Source of the DNA: Woeseia sp.
Lineage (GTDB): Bacteria; Pseudomonadota; Gammaproteobacteria; Steroidobacterales; Woeseiaceae
Direction: 5' to 3'
Assembly (NCBI GenBank): GCA_021773015.1
Contig: JAJFKW010000001.1
Location: 2,959,305 to 3,023,304, forward strand
Length of the DNA: 64,000 nt
Part shown: piece after piece, positions 42,161-51,777 of the stretch
How the letters are laid out: each line of letters begins with the position of its first letter
Position numbering within the stretch: position 1 is the first letter of the stretch
Translations under genes and position numbers: made by a program
The notes under the pieces: generated by a model
The model's input: the letters and a program-made list of their open reading frames with translations, nothing else
What the model was told of the DNA's origin: nothing
The model's database searches: none

Positions 42161-42838
42161 TCAAAGCAGCCCTCTCTCGGCCAGCGAACGGCAGCGATTG
42201 CCGCCGACGATAAGATGGTCCAAGAGTCTTATGTCGACCAATTCGAGCGCGGATTTCAGGCGCCGCGTGATGCTCTCGTCCGCCTTGCTTGGCTCCGTGA
42301 CACCTGATGGGTGATTATGCGCTGCAATGACAGCCGCTGCATTCAGTGACAACGCCTGCTTCACGACCTCTCTTGGGTACACGCTGGTGCCATCGATGGT
42401 GCCGCGGAAGAGCTCGACAAACTGAATAATTCTGTGTCGGTTATCAAGATACAGGCAGCAGAACATCTCATGCGGTAGATCGCGAAGTTTTGCGGTCAAA
42501 AACTCTGCGGTATCTTGCGGATTGGATATCGTCTTACCAACAGGTAGCGTACCCTCGAAATAGCGTTTCGCAAGTTCTGGCAGCGCCCTTAGGCTGGCGA
42601 CATATGCATCGCCGATGCCGTCGGCCGTGTGGAATTCGTGTGATTTAGCAAGCAGCAATGGTGTTAGGCCGCCAAACTTATTGAGTAGGTGTTGGCAGCG
42701 ATCGGTCGCTGCTTTGTGACAACTTTCATGCGAAATTACGATCGCCAGAAGCTCCGCTTCCGACAGCGATTCGGCGCCGTCGCGCGCAAGACGACAGCGC
42801 AAACTAGGTGCGGATTCGAGCTGTTCCAACTCGGACAC
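42161..42838 (-). CDS. radC: RadC family JAB-domain protein
   Basis: A 225-residue protein: a helix-hairpin-helix-like N-terminal half (SEAELLAIVIS, TADGIGDAYVASLRALPELAKRYF) and a C-terminal JAB metalloprotease-fold domain with the JAMM motif at His174, His176 and Asp187 (AAHNHPSGVTEPSKAD). It was once linked to DNA repair, but the function remains unclear. Location between rpmB and coaBC is conserved in gammaproteobacteria. The N-terminal LPREKL motif common in RadC is degenerate here (CRLARDGAESL). Confidence 0.95.
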   Translation of the reverse strand: MSELEQLESAPSLRCRLARDGAESLSEAELLAIVISHESCHKAATDRCQHLLNKFGGLTPLLLAKSHEFHTADGIGDAYVASLRALPELAKRYFEGTLPVGKTISNPQDTAEFLTAKLRDLPHEMFCCLYLDNRHRIIQFVELFRGTIDGTSVYPREVVKQALSLNAAAVIAAHNHPSGVTEPSKADESITRRLKSALELVDIRLLDHLIVGGNRCRSLAERGLL

Positions 42839-42983
42839 TCCTTGTCCATGGGCTTGGCCCTACAGTGACGCAACCGACGTAAATCAACAATCAGCAAATT
42901 GTCCAAAGATGGCCGTATTCTCATGGCGCTGGATCCTGCTCGACGACTGGCTTTTGCACCGAACATCGAGCTAAGCTCGTTCT

Positions 42984-44231
42984 GTGAGCCTTGAGACGAA
43001 AAAAATCCTGCTTGGAATTAGTGGTGGCATCGCCGCTTACAAGACGCCCGAACTGGTTCGGCGCCTGCGTGAACGAGGCGCCGATGTACAGATCATATTG
43101 ACGCATTCCGCCAATGAGTTCGTGACTGAGACGAGCTTACAAGCCGTATCCGGGAAACCGATTCGCAGCAATATCTGGGACAAAGAAGCGGAGGCTGCGA
43201 TGGGGCATATCGAGTTGGCGCGCTGGGCAGATGTAATCTTAATCGCCCCGGCAACCGCAGAAATGCTGTCGCGATTGGCATCGGGGTCGGCCGGAGATCT
43301 ACTAACAACCGTCTGTCTAGCCTCGGAGGCGGAAGTTGTGGTGGCACCGGCGATGAATCGGGTCATGTGGTCAAACCCGGCGGTGCAGGCCAATAGAAAG
43401 CTGCTCGAAGATCGCGGCGTACAAATTCTTGGTCCCGACAGTGGTTCGCAAGCTTGCGGTGAAGAGGGGGCAGGTCGAATGCTGGACCCTCAACAAATTG
43501 CCGAGAAAGTGATGGCACCGAAATTGACGTCGGTTTCTTCGTTGGTCTTGCGCGGCAAGACGGTCATGATAACCGCGGGACCGACCCGCGAGCCACTTGA
43601 CCCAGTACGTTACATCACCAATCGGAGTTCCGGGAAAATGGGTTATGCGATGGCTGTCGCTGCTCGCGATGCTGGTGCGAACGTAATACTTGTTTCCGGC
43701 CCCGTTAGCCTGGTTCCACCGACCGGCGTGAAGGTTGTCAACATAGAGTCCGCAGATGACCTGCTTGCAGCGGCGCATGCAGAGGTTGCCGAAACGGATA
43801 TTTTCATTGCGGCGGCAGCTGTGGCGGACTATCGACCATCGGTTAGAGAAAACACCAAGATCAAGAAATCGGCTGACGAAATAACGTTGTCAATGGTCAA
43901 GACGCCCGACGTCCTGGCGACAATTTCCAGACTAGCGGAGCGGCCATTTTGTGTCGGTTTTGCTGCAGAAACAGACAACGTCAAGGATTACGCGTTGGGC
44001 AAATTGACGAAGAAACGTCTGGACATGATTGTCGCAAACAGAGTTGGAGAAAATCTCGGTTTCGATTGCGACGATAACGCTGCTGTCGTTTATTGGCGGG
44101 GCGGCGAACAAGCGTTTCCAATGGCTTCGAAAGCGCAGCTCGCCGACGACTTGATGCAGCTGGTTACTGAACGCTATAAGCTGCGTAACTCTGAAGAAGT
44201 GATTGCTGCGAACAGCGTGGCACGCGATTAG
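42984..44231 (+). CDS. coaBC: Bifunctional phosphopantothenoylcysteine decarboxylase / phosphopantothenate-cysteine ligase
   Basis: A 415-residue fusion making 4'-phosphopantetheine from phosphopantothenate and cysteine. The start is GTG 42984. The N-terminal FMN decarboxylase (CoaC) has ISGGIAAYKTPELVRRL, the active-site His in MGHIELARWAD, and the PAMNRVMW and GxxxCGEEGAGRM substrate lid. The C-terminal ligase (CoaB, from about 190) has ITAGPTREPLDPVRYITNRS and AAAVADYRP with a KIKK segment. dut follows without a gap. Confidence 0.97.
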   Translation: MSLETKKILLGISGGIAAYKTPELVRRLRERGADVQIILTHSANEFVTETSLQAVSGKPIRSNIWDKEAEAAMGHIELARWADVILIAPATAEMLSRLASGSAGDLLTTVCLASEAEVVVAPAMNRVMWSNPAVQANRKLLEDRGVQILGPDSGSQACGEEGAGRMLDPQQIAEKVMAPKLTSVSSLVLRGKTVMITAGPTREPLDPVRYITNRSSGKMGYAMAVAARDAGANVILVSGPVSLVPPTGVKVVNIESADDLLAAAHAEVAETDIFIAAAAVADYRPSVRENTKIKKSADEITLSMVKTPDVLATISRLAERPFCVGFAAETDNVKDYALGKLTKKRLDMIVANRVGENLGFDCDDNAAVVYWRGGEQAFPMASKAQLADDLMQLVTERYKLRNSEEVIAANSVARD

Positions 44232-44702
44232 ATGACAAGGCAAACTGTGCAGGCAATAGAGCTGAAGATTCTCGATTCACGAATCGGTGATTCGATTCCA
44301 CTTCCTCACTATGCAACCGAAGGATCTGCTGGTTTGGATATGCGGGCATGTATCGATGACGCAATTGTTGTGGAACCTGGTGAAACCGTTTTGGTACCCA
44401 CTGGGTTGGCTATTCATATCGCTGACCGAACTTTGGCGGCCGTGTTGCTGCCTCGGTCTGGGCTAGGGCACAAGCATGGCCTCGTACTTGGCAATCTTAC
44501 CGGACTTATTGACTCAGATTATCAAGGCCAGATTTTTATTTCGTGTTGGAATCGGAGCGCGCAGGCGTACCGGATGGAACCCGCTGAACGAATTGCACAG
44601 ATGGTTTTCGTGCCGATAAGACAAGTCAAGTTTCAAATTGTCAGCGAGTTCGGCGACAGTGACCGGGGAGATGGCGGCTTCGGCCATACAGGAACTGACT
44701 AG
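44232..44702 (+). CDS. dut: Deoxyuridine 5'-triphosphate nucleotidohydrolase
   Basis: A 156-residue trimeric dUTPase producing dUMP from dUTP. All five motifs are present: [39 protein letters not shown]; and the C-terminal [10 protein letters not shown] that closes over the substrate. The ATG directly abuts the coaBC stop, so coaBC-dut is an operon, as in most gammaproteobacteria. Confidence 0.97.
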   Translation: MTRQTVQAIELKILDSRIGDSIPLPHYATEGSAGLDMRACIDDAIVVEPGETVLVPTGLAIHIADRTLAAVLLPRSGLGHKHGLVLGNLTGLIDSDYQGQIFISCWNRSAQAYRMEPAERIAQMVFVPIRQVKFQIVSEFGDSDRGDGGFGHTGTD

Positions 44703-44767
44703 CCTGCTAGCCAACTAGTGCTTCGGCATAATCTCCGAATGCACATTCGATTTTCTTGCCGATGATA

Positions 44768-45421
44768 CTAAGGCGTGGGCGGCGTGTTAGAAGCCTGCTG
44801 ATCCAATCCCTTCAATTCCTTGAAGCGCGTTACATCGTGTTCAAACCGTTGGATCACTTCTGTTTCGTTGTGCTTGAAGCGCTCAAGGTTGCCTTCGTGA
44901 CGGGTAATGGTTTCTTTGGTCGTGGATATATCCGCGGACAGGCTCGGATCAATCATTTCGGCTTCGGGGTCTTCGCTGTACGGGCGGAAGTTCGCCGCTT
45001 CACCGTGTAGATTTTCAAGCCGGCGCTGCAAATTTCGTAAGTACAACTCGGTGACTCTCGATTGGGCTTGAAAGAGCTCAACCCGTCGGTCACGGTGCAT
45101 CAGTATTTCTTCGATGGACATGTAGGTTGCAAGCAATGCCATGTCGGCGCGGCGCTTAAGTTCGGTCTCCATTGCCAGCTGCTTCTGCCGCTCTTCCTCG
45201 GCAATTTCTTCTTCAGTCTTCTTGCCGCGCAATTTGCCGACGGTGACGCCGTGCGAGTTGAGCACTTGCTTCTCCATCTCGGCGTACTTCGCGGGAATCT
45301 TATCGCCATAGTGGACGATGCCGTCTTCGTCCACCCAGCGGTACAACTTCTGGGTCTCCGCTGCCTGTGCCGCTACCGGCAGCAAAAGGATTGCTAATAA
45401 GATGATGGGAAGTTTTCGCAT
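44768..45421 (-). CDS. DUF4124 domain exported protein with coiled coil
   Basis: About 217 residues from ATG 45421. Signal peptide LPIILLAILLLPVAAQA is followed directly by the DUF4124 motif KLYRWVDEDGIVHYGDKIP. The rest is a long charged helical region (TEEEIAEEERQKQLAMETELKR and later RRLENLHGEAANF, SADISTTKETITRHEGNLERFK) likely to form coiled coil in the periplasm. Function unknown. It is convergent with dut and shares its strand with pyrE upstream. Confidence 0.82.
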   Translation of the reverse strand: MRKLPIILLAILLLPVAAQAAETQKLYRWVDEDGIVHYGDKIPAKYAEMEKQVLNSHGVTVGKLRGKKTEEEIAEEERQKQLAMETELKRRADMALLATYMSIEEILMHRDRRVELFQAQSRVTELYLRNLQRRLENLHGEAANFRPYSEDPEAEMIDPSLSADISTTKETITRHEGNLERFKHNETEVIQRFEHDVTRFKELKGLDQQASNTPPTP

Positions 45422-45538
45422 AAGACGAATAATCACATAGATTGCAAGTTGCAAAGAGGGACCCAGTTCGCGAAATTACAGCTTAGTGGTCCGTAACGTG
45501 CCTGTAAAGAATTAGTTTGAAGCTTGCAAAACAATAAC

Positions 45539-46186
45539 TTACAGGTCAATGCCGTACTTATTTCGGTAGTCCAGAATTGGCTTCAAATACTCCGCGTATT
45601 CCTTTGATTCTTCCAGCAGATCGATCAGATCTTCGAGCTTGAGAATACTTATGACAGGAATTTTCAGCGTTTGCTCCAATTCCTGCACCGCAGATCTGGA
45701 GTCGCGACCGACTTCCTGCCGGTCCAGCGATATCACTAGGCCGGCTGTAGTGGCACCGCAGGCAGATACGATCTGGCTGGCGTCGCGAACGGCAGTTCCT
45801 GCCGTGACGACGTCATCAACTATGAGAACTTTGCCTTCAATTGGCGCACCGACGACGCTACCGCCTTCACCGTGACTTTTCGCCTCTTTTCGATTAAAAG
45901 CGTAAGGAACATCAATGTCTCTATGCTCCGCGAGCGATGATGCCGTAAGTGCGACCAGCGGGATGCCTTTGTAAGCCGGTCCGAAAATCATGTCGAATTC
46001 GATATTCGATTCCGCGATAGCCGAAGAATAGTAGCGGCCTAACTTGGCAGCCGCGTAACCCGTGTTGAATAGCCCCGCATTGAAAAAATACGGACTGGTT
46101 CGCCCAGATTTCAAAGTGAATTCGCCAAAACGCAACACTTCGAGTTCAAGGGCTAGCTCAAGAAATTCTCTTTTGTACGCTTGCAT
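45539..46186 (-). CDS. pyrE: Orotate phosphoribosyltransferase
   Basis: A 215-residue type I phosphoribosyltransferase of pyrimidine synthesis (orotate + PRPP to OMP). It has the N-terminal FGEFTLKSGRTSPYFFNAGLF motif, PAYKGIPLVALTA, FNRKEAKSHGEGGSVVG (flexible catalytic loop) and the PRPP loop VLIVDDVVTAGTAVRDA. It is divergent from the exonuclease gene across about 150 bp, the same head-to-head pairing seen for pyrE and crc in Pseudomonas. Confidence 0.97.
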   Translation of the reverse strand: MQAYKREFLELALELEVLRFGEFTLKSGRTSPYFFNAGLFNTGYAAAKLGRYYSSAIAESNIEFDMIFGPAYKGIPLVALTASSLAEHRDIDVPYAFNRKEAKSHGEGGSVVGAPIEGKVLIVDDVVTAGTAVRDASQIVSACGATTAGLVISLDRQEVGRDSRSAVQELEQTLKIPVISILKLEDLIDLLEESKEYAEYLKPILDYRNKYGIDL

Positions 46187-46333
46187 TTTATTCGGACTAT
46201 GACTCAGCTTCTGTATGATGGCCGGCGTTGGTCCATCGTTTAGGCGTACAGCGCGGCTTACGTCGATTATGACATACGAAAACCGGCATTTCCGCAGCCC
46301 GTATGCGGCGGCCGCATTTAATGAGAGGAAGAT

Positions 46334-47107
46334 GTGTTTCGAGTAATTACGTTAAACGCAAACGGTATTCGGGCGGCAGCACGGAAGGGTTTTTTTGACT
46401 GGCTCAAGAAGCAGGATCCCGATGTCGTCTGCATTCAGGAGACTAAGGCACAGGAACACCAGCTGGAGGACGAGTGTTTCCGTCCCGCTGGCTATCATTG
46501 CTACTACGAGGACGCCGAAAAGAAGGGGTACAGCGGGGTTGCGGTGTATTCCAAGCAAAAGCCCAACAAGGTGATTCGTAGTTTCGGCCAAAAGGAATTC
46601 GATGACGAAGGCCGTTACCTCGAGCTACGCTTTAGCGATATCAATGTCGTATCTGTCTATTTACCATCAGGTTCGTCAGGCGACATTCGGCAGGATGCGA
46701 AATATCGTTTTCTTGACACATTTATGCCTCATCTGCAGAAGTTGATGCGGCGACGTACTGACTACGTCCTTTGTGGCGACTGGAATATTGCGCACAAAGA
46801 GATTGATCTAAAAAACTGGCGAGGGAATCGAAAAAACTCTGGGTTTCTGCCTGAAGAACGCGCTTGGTTGGACGATTTGTTCGGAGCGAAACGCTACGTT
46901 GATGCGTTTCGGGTTATTAATCCTGATGCCGACCAATATACTTGGTGGTCAAATCGAGGCAGGGCGTGGGACAACAATGTCGGTTGGCGGCTTGACTACC
47001 ACATCGTAACGCCCGGATTGAAAGACAAAGTTATCGCCGCAGATATATACAAAACACAGCGATTTTCAGATCATGCGCCGTTAATAATGGATTATGACCT
47101 GGGATGA
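46334..47107 (+). CDS. xthA: Exodeoxyribonuclease III family AP endonuclease
   Basis: A 257-residue enzyme of the exonuclease III/APE family starting at GTG 46334 after AGAGGAAG. Catalytic residues are intact: Asn8 or Asn10 region (TLNANG), Glu36 (CIQETKAQ), Asp149 and Asn151 (CGDWNIAH), and Asp246-His247 (SDHAP). It should cut DNA at abasic sites. Position next to pyrE is that of Pseudomonas crc, a non-catalytic RNA-control relative, but here the active site is complete, so a nuclease is the better call. The stop overlaps the next start (ATGA). Confidence 0.93.
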   Translation: MFRVITLNANGIRAAARKGFFDWLKKQDPDVVCIQETKAQEHQLEDECFRPAGYHCYYEDAEKKGYSGVAVYSKQKPNKVIRSFGQKEFDDEGRYLELRFSDINVVSVYLPSGSSGDIRQDAKYRFLDTFMPHLQKLMRRRTDYVLCGDWNIAHKEIDLKNWRGNRKNSGFLPEERAWLDDLFGAKRYVDAFRVINPDADQYTWWSNRGRAWDNNVGWRLDYHIVTPGLKDKVIAADIYKTQRFSDHAPLIMDYDLG

Positions 47108-48411
47108 CGTCCCAGAGCGACTCTAAAAAACTTGGTTGGCGGGACTTTTTGCAGGAAAGAGTTCTGGTCATATTTTTTTTGGGGTTCTCGAGCGGGCTGC
47201 CACTGTGGCTCGTATTTTTTACGCTTACCGCGTGGCTTTACGAAGCTGAACTGCCGACGAGCACGATCAGCAAGTTCGCATTCATTATGTTCGCCTATAG
47301 TTTCAAGTTTGTCTGGTCACCACTGGTCGATTCCGTACGCATACCCATATTGACGAAGAATCTAGGGCGCCGCCGCAGTTGGATGTTGGTAGCACAACTT
47401 GGCCTGGCGGCCTCGCTCGCTGCGCTTTCACAAATTGATCCCGCTGAAGCGACCGTTTTATTCTTCGTGGTTGGTGCTATCGCCGCATGGTTTTCCGCAA
47501 CACAGGATATCGCTGTAGACGCATATAGAGTGGAGGTTGCGGAAGTCGATTTGCAGGGAATAATGGCTGCGTCGTACCAGTATGGATATCGTGTTGCTGG
47601 GATAGTGAGTGGCGCTGGGGCGCTGTATTTAGCGCAATTCTACTCCTGGAAAATCAGTTACATGGTGATGGCGCTCTGCATGAGTGTTGGCATTTTGGCG
47701 ACGCTCTACTGCAAGGAACCGACGACCGTTTCGCCAGTGAGTTTTCATTTTGCAGGCAGCGTCGGTGAGAAAATTACCAATTGGTTCATTGCAGCGGTTG
47801 TAGGGCCCGTCAAGGATTTTTTCAGGCGCTACGGGAAATTCGCGGCAATGCTACTGGCGTTCATGGCGGTCTTTCGTATTAGCGACTACGTACTTGGCGT
47901 ATTGGCGAATCCATTTTATTTGGATGTGGGATTCACAAAAGCTGAAGTTGCGAGCGTTGCGAAACTGTACGGTTTGTGGGTAGCGCTGGCTGGTATTGGA
48001 GTTGGCGGCTGGGCAGTACTCCAGTACGGCTTAGCCCGTTGTCTGATATCGGCCACAATTCTAATCGCGGCTACAAATCTTTTTTTCGCGCTGCTGGTAT
48101 TGACTGGGCCCGATATCTGGGTGCTTGGTATCACCATTAGTTTCGATAACTTCGCGCAAGGGTTCGCTGGGACGGTATTCATCGCGTACCTATCCAGCCT
48201 TACAAACATTTCCTTCACCGCGACCCAGTATGCGTTGTTCAGTTCTCTATCTACATTCGTTGGTAAGTTGTGCGCAGGATTTTCCGGCGATGTTCAAGAA
48301 GTTGTTGGATGGTTCTGGTTTTTCATCTACGCCGCAGCGCTTGGAATTCCATCTATCATTCTGTCGTTTATTGTCGTTCGCCACCTGCAGTCTACGGAGA
48401 GCACTCAGTGA
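47104..48411 (+). CDS. ampG: AmpG-family MFS permease (muropeptide transporter type)
   Basis: A 435-residue transporter with about twelve helices. The opening VLVIFFLGFSSGLPLWLVFFTLTAWL, then FAYSFKFVWSPLVDSVRIP and LGRRRSWMLVAQLGLA, and AWFSATQDIAVDAYRVEV, is the AmpG/PAT pattern. AmpG proteins import anhydro-muropeptides for cell-wall recycling and so influence AmpC induction. It is translationally coupled to the exonuclease gene before it and the Rieske gene after it (GTGA overlap). Confidence 0.88.
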   Translation: MTSQSDSKKLGWRDFLQERVLVIFFLGFSSGLPLWLVFFTLTAWLYEAELPTSTISKFAFIMFAYSFKFVWSPLVDSVRIPILTKNLGRRRSWMLVAQLGLAASLAALSQIDPAEATVLFFVVGAIAAWFSATQDIAVDAYRVEVAEVDLQGIMAASYQYGYRVAGIVSGAGALYLAQFYSWKISYMVMALCMSVGILATLYCKEPTTVSPVSFHFAGSVGEKITNWFIAAVVGPVKDFFRRYGKFAAMLLAFMAVFRISDYVLGVLANPFYLDVGFTKAEVASVAKLYGLWVALAGIGVGGWAVLQYGLARCLISATILIAATNLFFALLVLTGPDIWVLGITISFDNFAQGFAGTVFIAYLSSLTNISFTATQYALFSSLSTFVGKLCAGFSGDVQEVVGWFWFFIYAAALGIPSIILSFIVVRHLQSTESTQ

Positions 48412-48767
48412 TCGTTGTAGAAGAAATCGTTATTGGCCGCGTCGACGAGCTTGACGATCCTGGTTGTCGCGAGTTCAAGATCGGTGACGGTGATTGGCCT
48501 TTCAGGGGATTTGTAGTGCGCCAAGGCGAACATATTTTTGCCTATCAAAATTACTGTCAGCATGTTGGCCATCCGCTGAATTGGCAGCCACACCGTTTCC
48601 TCACCAAAGACAACGGACATATTATCTGCGCTTCACACGGTGCGTTGTATGACATCCCGACGGGTGAGTGCGTTGCCGGTCCATGTACAGGAAAGTTTCT
48701 CACCGAAGTTGAAGTCTGGATCAACGACGGTAAAATCGTCGTAAAGGGCCCGACAAGTCTGCGTTAG
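48408..48767 (+). CDS. Rieske [2Fe-2S] ferredoxin-like protein
   Basis: A 119-residue protein from GTG 48408, which overlaps the permease stop (GTGA); the longer frame inside the permease gene is not convincing. Rieske cluster ligands: first pair Cys-x-His in YCQHVGHPL, second pair Cys-x2-His in IICASHGALYD, with the following PTGECVAGPC. It is a single-domain electron carrier or small oxygenase ferredoxin; the partner is unknown. Coupled translation with a permease is unusual and suggests a shared substrate pathway, which is inference. Confidence 0.88.
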   Translation: MIVVEEIVIGRVDELDDPGCREFKIGDGDWPFRGFVVRQGEHIFAYQNYCQHVGHPLNWQPHRFLTKDNGHIICASHGALYDIPTGECVAGPCTGKFLTEVEVWINDGKIVVKGPTSLR

Positions 48768-48794
48768 ACTTGAATTAAGTAGATATCGTACGAA

Positions 48795-49085
48795 CTAGGA
48801 CTTGTCGATAAATATCAGCGGATCGTGAAAACCCAAAGGCATTTCGCCAGAATCCCGGCCTAAGAAATCTTCAGGATCCATATCGACCGAACCCGACCAG
48901 TCTTCTGGTGCGCTAGCTTGTTGGACCAGCATCGTGCGCCAATTTTCGAGCTCGAGTTCGTCAATCGTGCCGTCAAAGAATTGAATCTCGACCGTTCCAT
49001 CATCCGTATCGATAGCGACAACTTCAAAAAAGTTGCCGTTACTGCGGCGGTACCAATGTCCGATCGTCGGAAATACAACTGCCAT
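48795..49085 (-). CDS. DUF6763 family small protein
   Basis: A 96-residue acidic protein. It opens with FPTIGHWYRRSNGNFFEVVAIDTDDGTVEIQFFDG, a small SH3-like beta barrel pattern, continues DELELENWRTM, and ends with EDWSGSVDMDPEDFLG. This matches the DUF6763 family of gammaproteobacteria as I recall it; function unknown. No Cys and no signal peptide. Convergent with the Rieske gene, 27 bp apart. Confidence 0.75.
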   Translation of the reverse strand: MAVVFPTIGHWYRRSNGNFFEVVAIDTDDGTVEIQFFDGTIDELELENWRTMLVQQASAPEDWSGSVDMDPEDFLGRDSGEMPLGFHDPLIFIDKS

Positions 49086-49387
49086 GATGATGCCTCTATT
49101 TAGGTGAAAGTAGTGTCCTCATAAATTTTCCTGCAAGTATTACCTGTTATAGACCTATTGGCGCTTTGTGCAAGGGCACTTGCATGCGAGATTTGATGTC
49201 TCGCGTGAGCCGCGAGTGGCAATCGATTGATCCTGAACCAGTATTTCGATAGCAGCAATTTTTTAGGGGAAACACATCGAGCACGATCCTGCTCGAAACG
49301 TATTCCCTGCTACGTTATCTCGCACGAACAAACACGCGGCAGTCGCCACAAACAGCGACGATGCCGTCTTTTCACGCAATTTCCGGG
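49086..49387. other. 302-bp gap with two perfect inverted repeats, no gene seen
   Basis: No convincing frame. Two hairpin-forming repeats are present: CTCGCG-TGAGC-CGCGAG (49200-49216) and TCGAGCA-CGATCC-TGCTCGA (49277-49296), with a T-run (about 49260-49264) between them. The gap lies downstream of trmB and upstream of the DUF6763 gene, both on minus. It may hold a promoter for the DUF6763 gene, a transcript end, or a small RNA. Confidence 0.4.
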
Positions 49388-50095
49388 CTAGCGTCGAACG
49401 AGTCGCCAATCAACGATTTGATGACCCTGTTGAAGGCCACGGGATTCGAATCGGGTGGCGCTCCGATCCAGTGGCTGGTCGCCGCGATGTGCGCGCCGAA
49501 CATCAACTTCAAAATTTTCGGAATCTGCAACCGTCGCGTCAATGTATTCTGCATAGTTGTTCCAGTCGGTCGCAATATGCAGTGTGCCGCCTTGCTGTAG
49601 TTTTCTGCTGACGAGATCAAGAAATGATGGCTGTACGATGCGGCGTTTGTGGTGGCGCTTTTTTGGCCACGGATCGGGAAAGTACAAATTAACGCGCGTT
49701 AGACTTTCGTCCAGCATTTGATCTTCCAACACTTCTATAGCGTCGTGACACAATATTCGAAGATTCTGCAGCTTCGCCGCGCTTGCGCCGATCATGCAGT
49801 GGCCAATTCCGGGTTCATGCACTTCAACGCCAAGAAAGTTGCGATTGGGATAGTGCGATGCAAGTTGCAGCAACGACTCTCCATTGCCGAAGCCGATTTC
49901 GAAAATTGTTTTCGCGTCGCGACCAAAGAGCTTGGCCAGGTCTAGTGGTTGCATAGAGAATGTGGTGCCATAGTTCGGCCACAATTCATCAAGCGCGCGT
50001 TGCTGCCCGGCGGTCATGCGACCGCTGCGACGTACAAAGCTTCTGATTGATCTGGCTTTGCCGTCCGCCTGCAGGTCATCTTCGCTTTTGGACAC
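49388..50095 (-). CDS. trmB: tRNA (guanine(46)-N(7))-methyltransferase
   Basis: A 235-residue SAM enzyme making m7G46 in tRNA. It has an N-terminal basic segment (SIRSFVRRSGRMTAGQQRAL), the SAM loop FEIGFGNGESL, EVHEPGIGHCM, the catalytic YFPDPWPKKRHHKRRI, and C-terminal HIATDWNNYAEYI and ATRFESRGLQQGH. All family motifs are present. It lies 41 bp downstream of ubiB on the same strand. Confidence 0.97.
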   Translation of the reverse strand: MSKSEDDLQADGKARSIRSFVRRSGRMTAGQQRALDELWPNYGTTFSMQPLDLAKLFGRDAKTIFEIGFGNGESLLQLASHYPNRNFLGVEVHEPGIGHCMIGASAAKLQNLRILCHDAIEVLEDQMLDESLTRVNLYFPDPWPKKRHHKRRIVQPSFLDLVSRKLQQGGTLHIATDWNNYAEYIDATVADSENFEVDVRRAHRGDQPLDRSATRFESRGLQQGHQIVDWRLVRR

Positions 50096-50136
50096 TCAAC
50101 GCCCCGTCATCAGTTTCGATTTGTATTATTGGCGCG

Positions 50137-51777
50137 CTACGTACGCGGTCTAGCGGTAAAAAATGCAATTGCACCAACACCGACGAATGACCAACCGAGC
50201 CATTCCATCGGACCGAATGCTAGTAAAAGTGTTCCGCAAATCGTCGCGGTAGCAGCTACCCCAAGCTTGAATCGCTGTGCCTGCTGTTGGCGCATCTGTA
50301 ACTGAAGGTCTTGTAGCTCAGGAGCGTCCAGCGTTACGCGGAATTCACCCTTTTGCGCTTGCTCGGCAAGGTTATGAATTGCGCTCGGCAGTTGCCGCAT
50401 GGCGTCACGCATTTGCGGTAGATTTTCGCGCAGGCTCTCCATCATGGCTTGCGGTCCCATTTGCTCGTTCATCCATTCTCGCAACACGGGATGCGCTGTC
50501 TTCCAAAGATCCAGTTGCGGATAAAGCTGACGCCCGAGTCCTTCAATGTTGAAAAGCGTCTTTTGCAACAGGATAAGTTGCGGTTGTATGGGCATGTTGA
50601 AACGTCGGGCTGTTTCAAACAGCCTAACTAGGACTTGCGCAAACGAAATCTCGTCCAACGGTTTATTGAAAATCGGCTCGCATACTGAGCGTATTGCTGA
50701 CTCGAGTTCATCGATACGCGTATCGGGAGGAACCCAGCCGGAATCCAAATGCAACTTGGCGATCTTGTGATAGTCGCGATCGAAAAACGCCAAGAAATTA
50801 CCTGCGAGATACTGTTGATCGGATGGCGTTAACGTGCCGATGATACCGAAGTCCACGGCCGCGTATTTCGGATGCTCCGGGTCTTCAATCTGCACAAAGA
50901 TGTTTCCCGGATGCATATCGGCGTGAAAAAAGTTATGTCGAAAGACCTGGGTGAAAAAAATCTCTACGCCATTTTCTGCCAGCATCTGAATGTTCGTATT
51001 TGCTGCGCGCAGGGTAGCCATATCGCTGATCGGCACGCCGTAGATTCTCTCTTGCACCAATACTTCAGGTCGGCAGTAGTCCCAATACACATCCGGCACG
51101 TAAAGCAAATCAGAGCCTTCGAAATTACGCTTGAGCTGTGCGCTATTCGCGCCTTCACGCATTAGGTCCAGCTCGTCGAGAATCGTCTTCTCGTATTCAG
51201 CGACAATCTCCAGTGGCCGGAGCCGTTTCCCCTGTGACCAGTATCGGTCCGCCAGATCGGCTATTACGTAAAGGACGTCGAGATCGCGTTCAATTAACCC
51301 GCGAACGCCAGGCCGCAGTACTTTGACGATGACCTCAGTTCCGTCCTGCAGTGCCGCGGCGTGAACCTGGGCGATTGACGCTGCGGCAAGTGGCTCGCCG
51401 TCTAGGCGCGAAAATACTTCGCTAGCGGGTGTGCCATAGGCGCTGTCGAGAATGGCCAGTGCTTGTTCCGAGGGGAAGGCTGGCACCTGATCTTGCAGCT
51501 GCGCTAGCTCGTCCGCGATATCTTCCGGCAGCAGATCGCGGCGTGTAGATATGGCCTGTCCAAATTTCACGAAAATCGGGCCCAATTCTATCAGCGCCAA
51601 ACGTAGCCGCTCGCCAAGTGGTGCGGATCGATCTACGCGACGCGGAAACAGGTAGAACAGATATTTAAGCGGCCGCAGGAAATGCGTAGCCTTGATGATA
51701 TCGTCGAGGCCATATCGCACCAACACGCGTTGAATACCGAGCATGCGAAAAAATGTCTTGCGTCGTGATTTACTCAA
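50137..51777 (-). CDS. ubiB: Ubiquinone biosynthesis atypical kinase/ATPase UbiB
   Basis: A 546-residue ABC1/ADCK-family protein. It has an [20 protein letters not shown] KxGQ-type motif, [11 protein letters not shown] with the Ala-rich loop, the lysine in [32 protein letters not shown] (catalytic loop) and AVDFGIIG (metal Asp). Two hydrophobic helices close the C-terminus ([28 protein letters not shown]). It assists membrane extraction of coenzyme Q intermediates. The start overlaps the ubiJ stop by 4 bp. Confidence 0.96.
   Translation of the reverse strand: MSKSRRKTFFRMLGIQRVLVRYGLDDIIKATHFLRPLKYLFYLFPRRVDRSAPLGERLRLALIELGPIFVKFGQAISTRRDLLPEDIADELAQLQDQVPAFPSEQALAILDSAYGTPASEVFSRLDGEPLAAASIAQVHAAALQDGTEVIVKVLRPGVRGLIERDLDVLYVIADLADRYWSQGKRLRPLEIVAEYEKTILDELDLMREGANSAQLKRNFEGSDLLYVPDVYWDYCRPEVLVQERIYGVPISDMATLRAANTNIQMLAENGVEIFFTQVFRHNFFHADMHPGNIFVQIEDPEHPKYAAVDFGIIGTLTPSDQQYLAGNFLAFFDRDYHKIAKLHLDSGWVPPDTRIDELESAIRSVCEPIFNKPLDEISFAQVLVRLFETARRFNMPIQPQLILLQKTLFNIEGLGRQLYPQLDLWKTAHPVLREWMNEQMGPQAMMESLRENLPQMRDAMRQLPSAIHNLAEQAQKGEFRVTLDAPELQDLQLQMRQQQAQRFKLGVAATATICGTLLLAFGPMEWLGWSFVGVGAIAFFTARPRT

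Noticed and set aside
46334-47107. Calling the pyrE-linked gene crc
   Set aside because: All exonuclease III catalytic residues are intact, whereas Crc has lost them.
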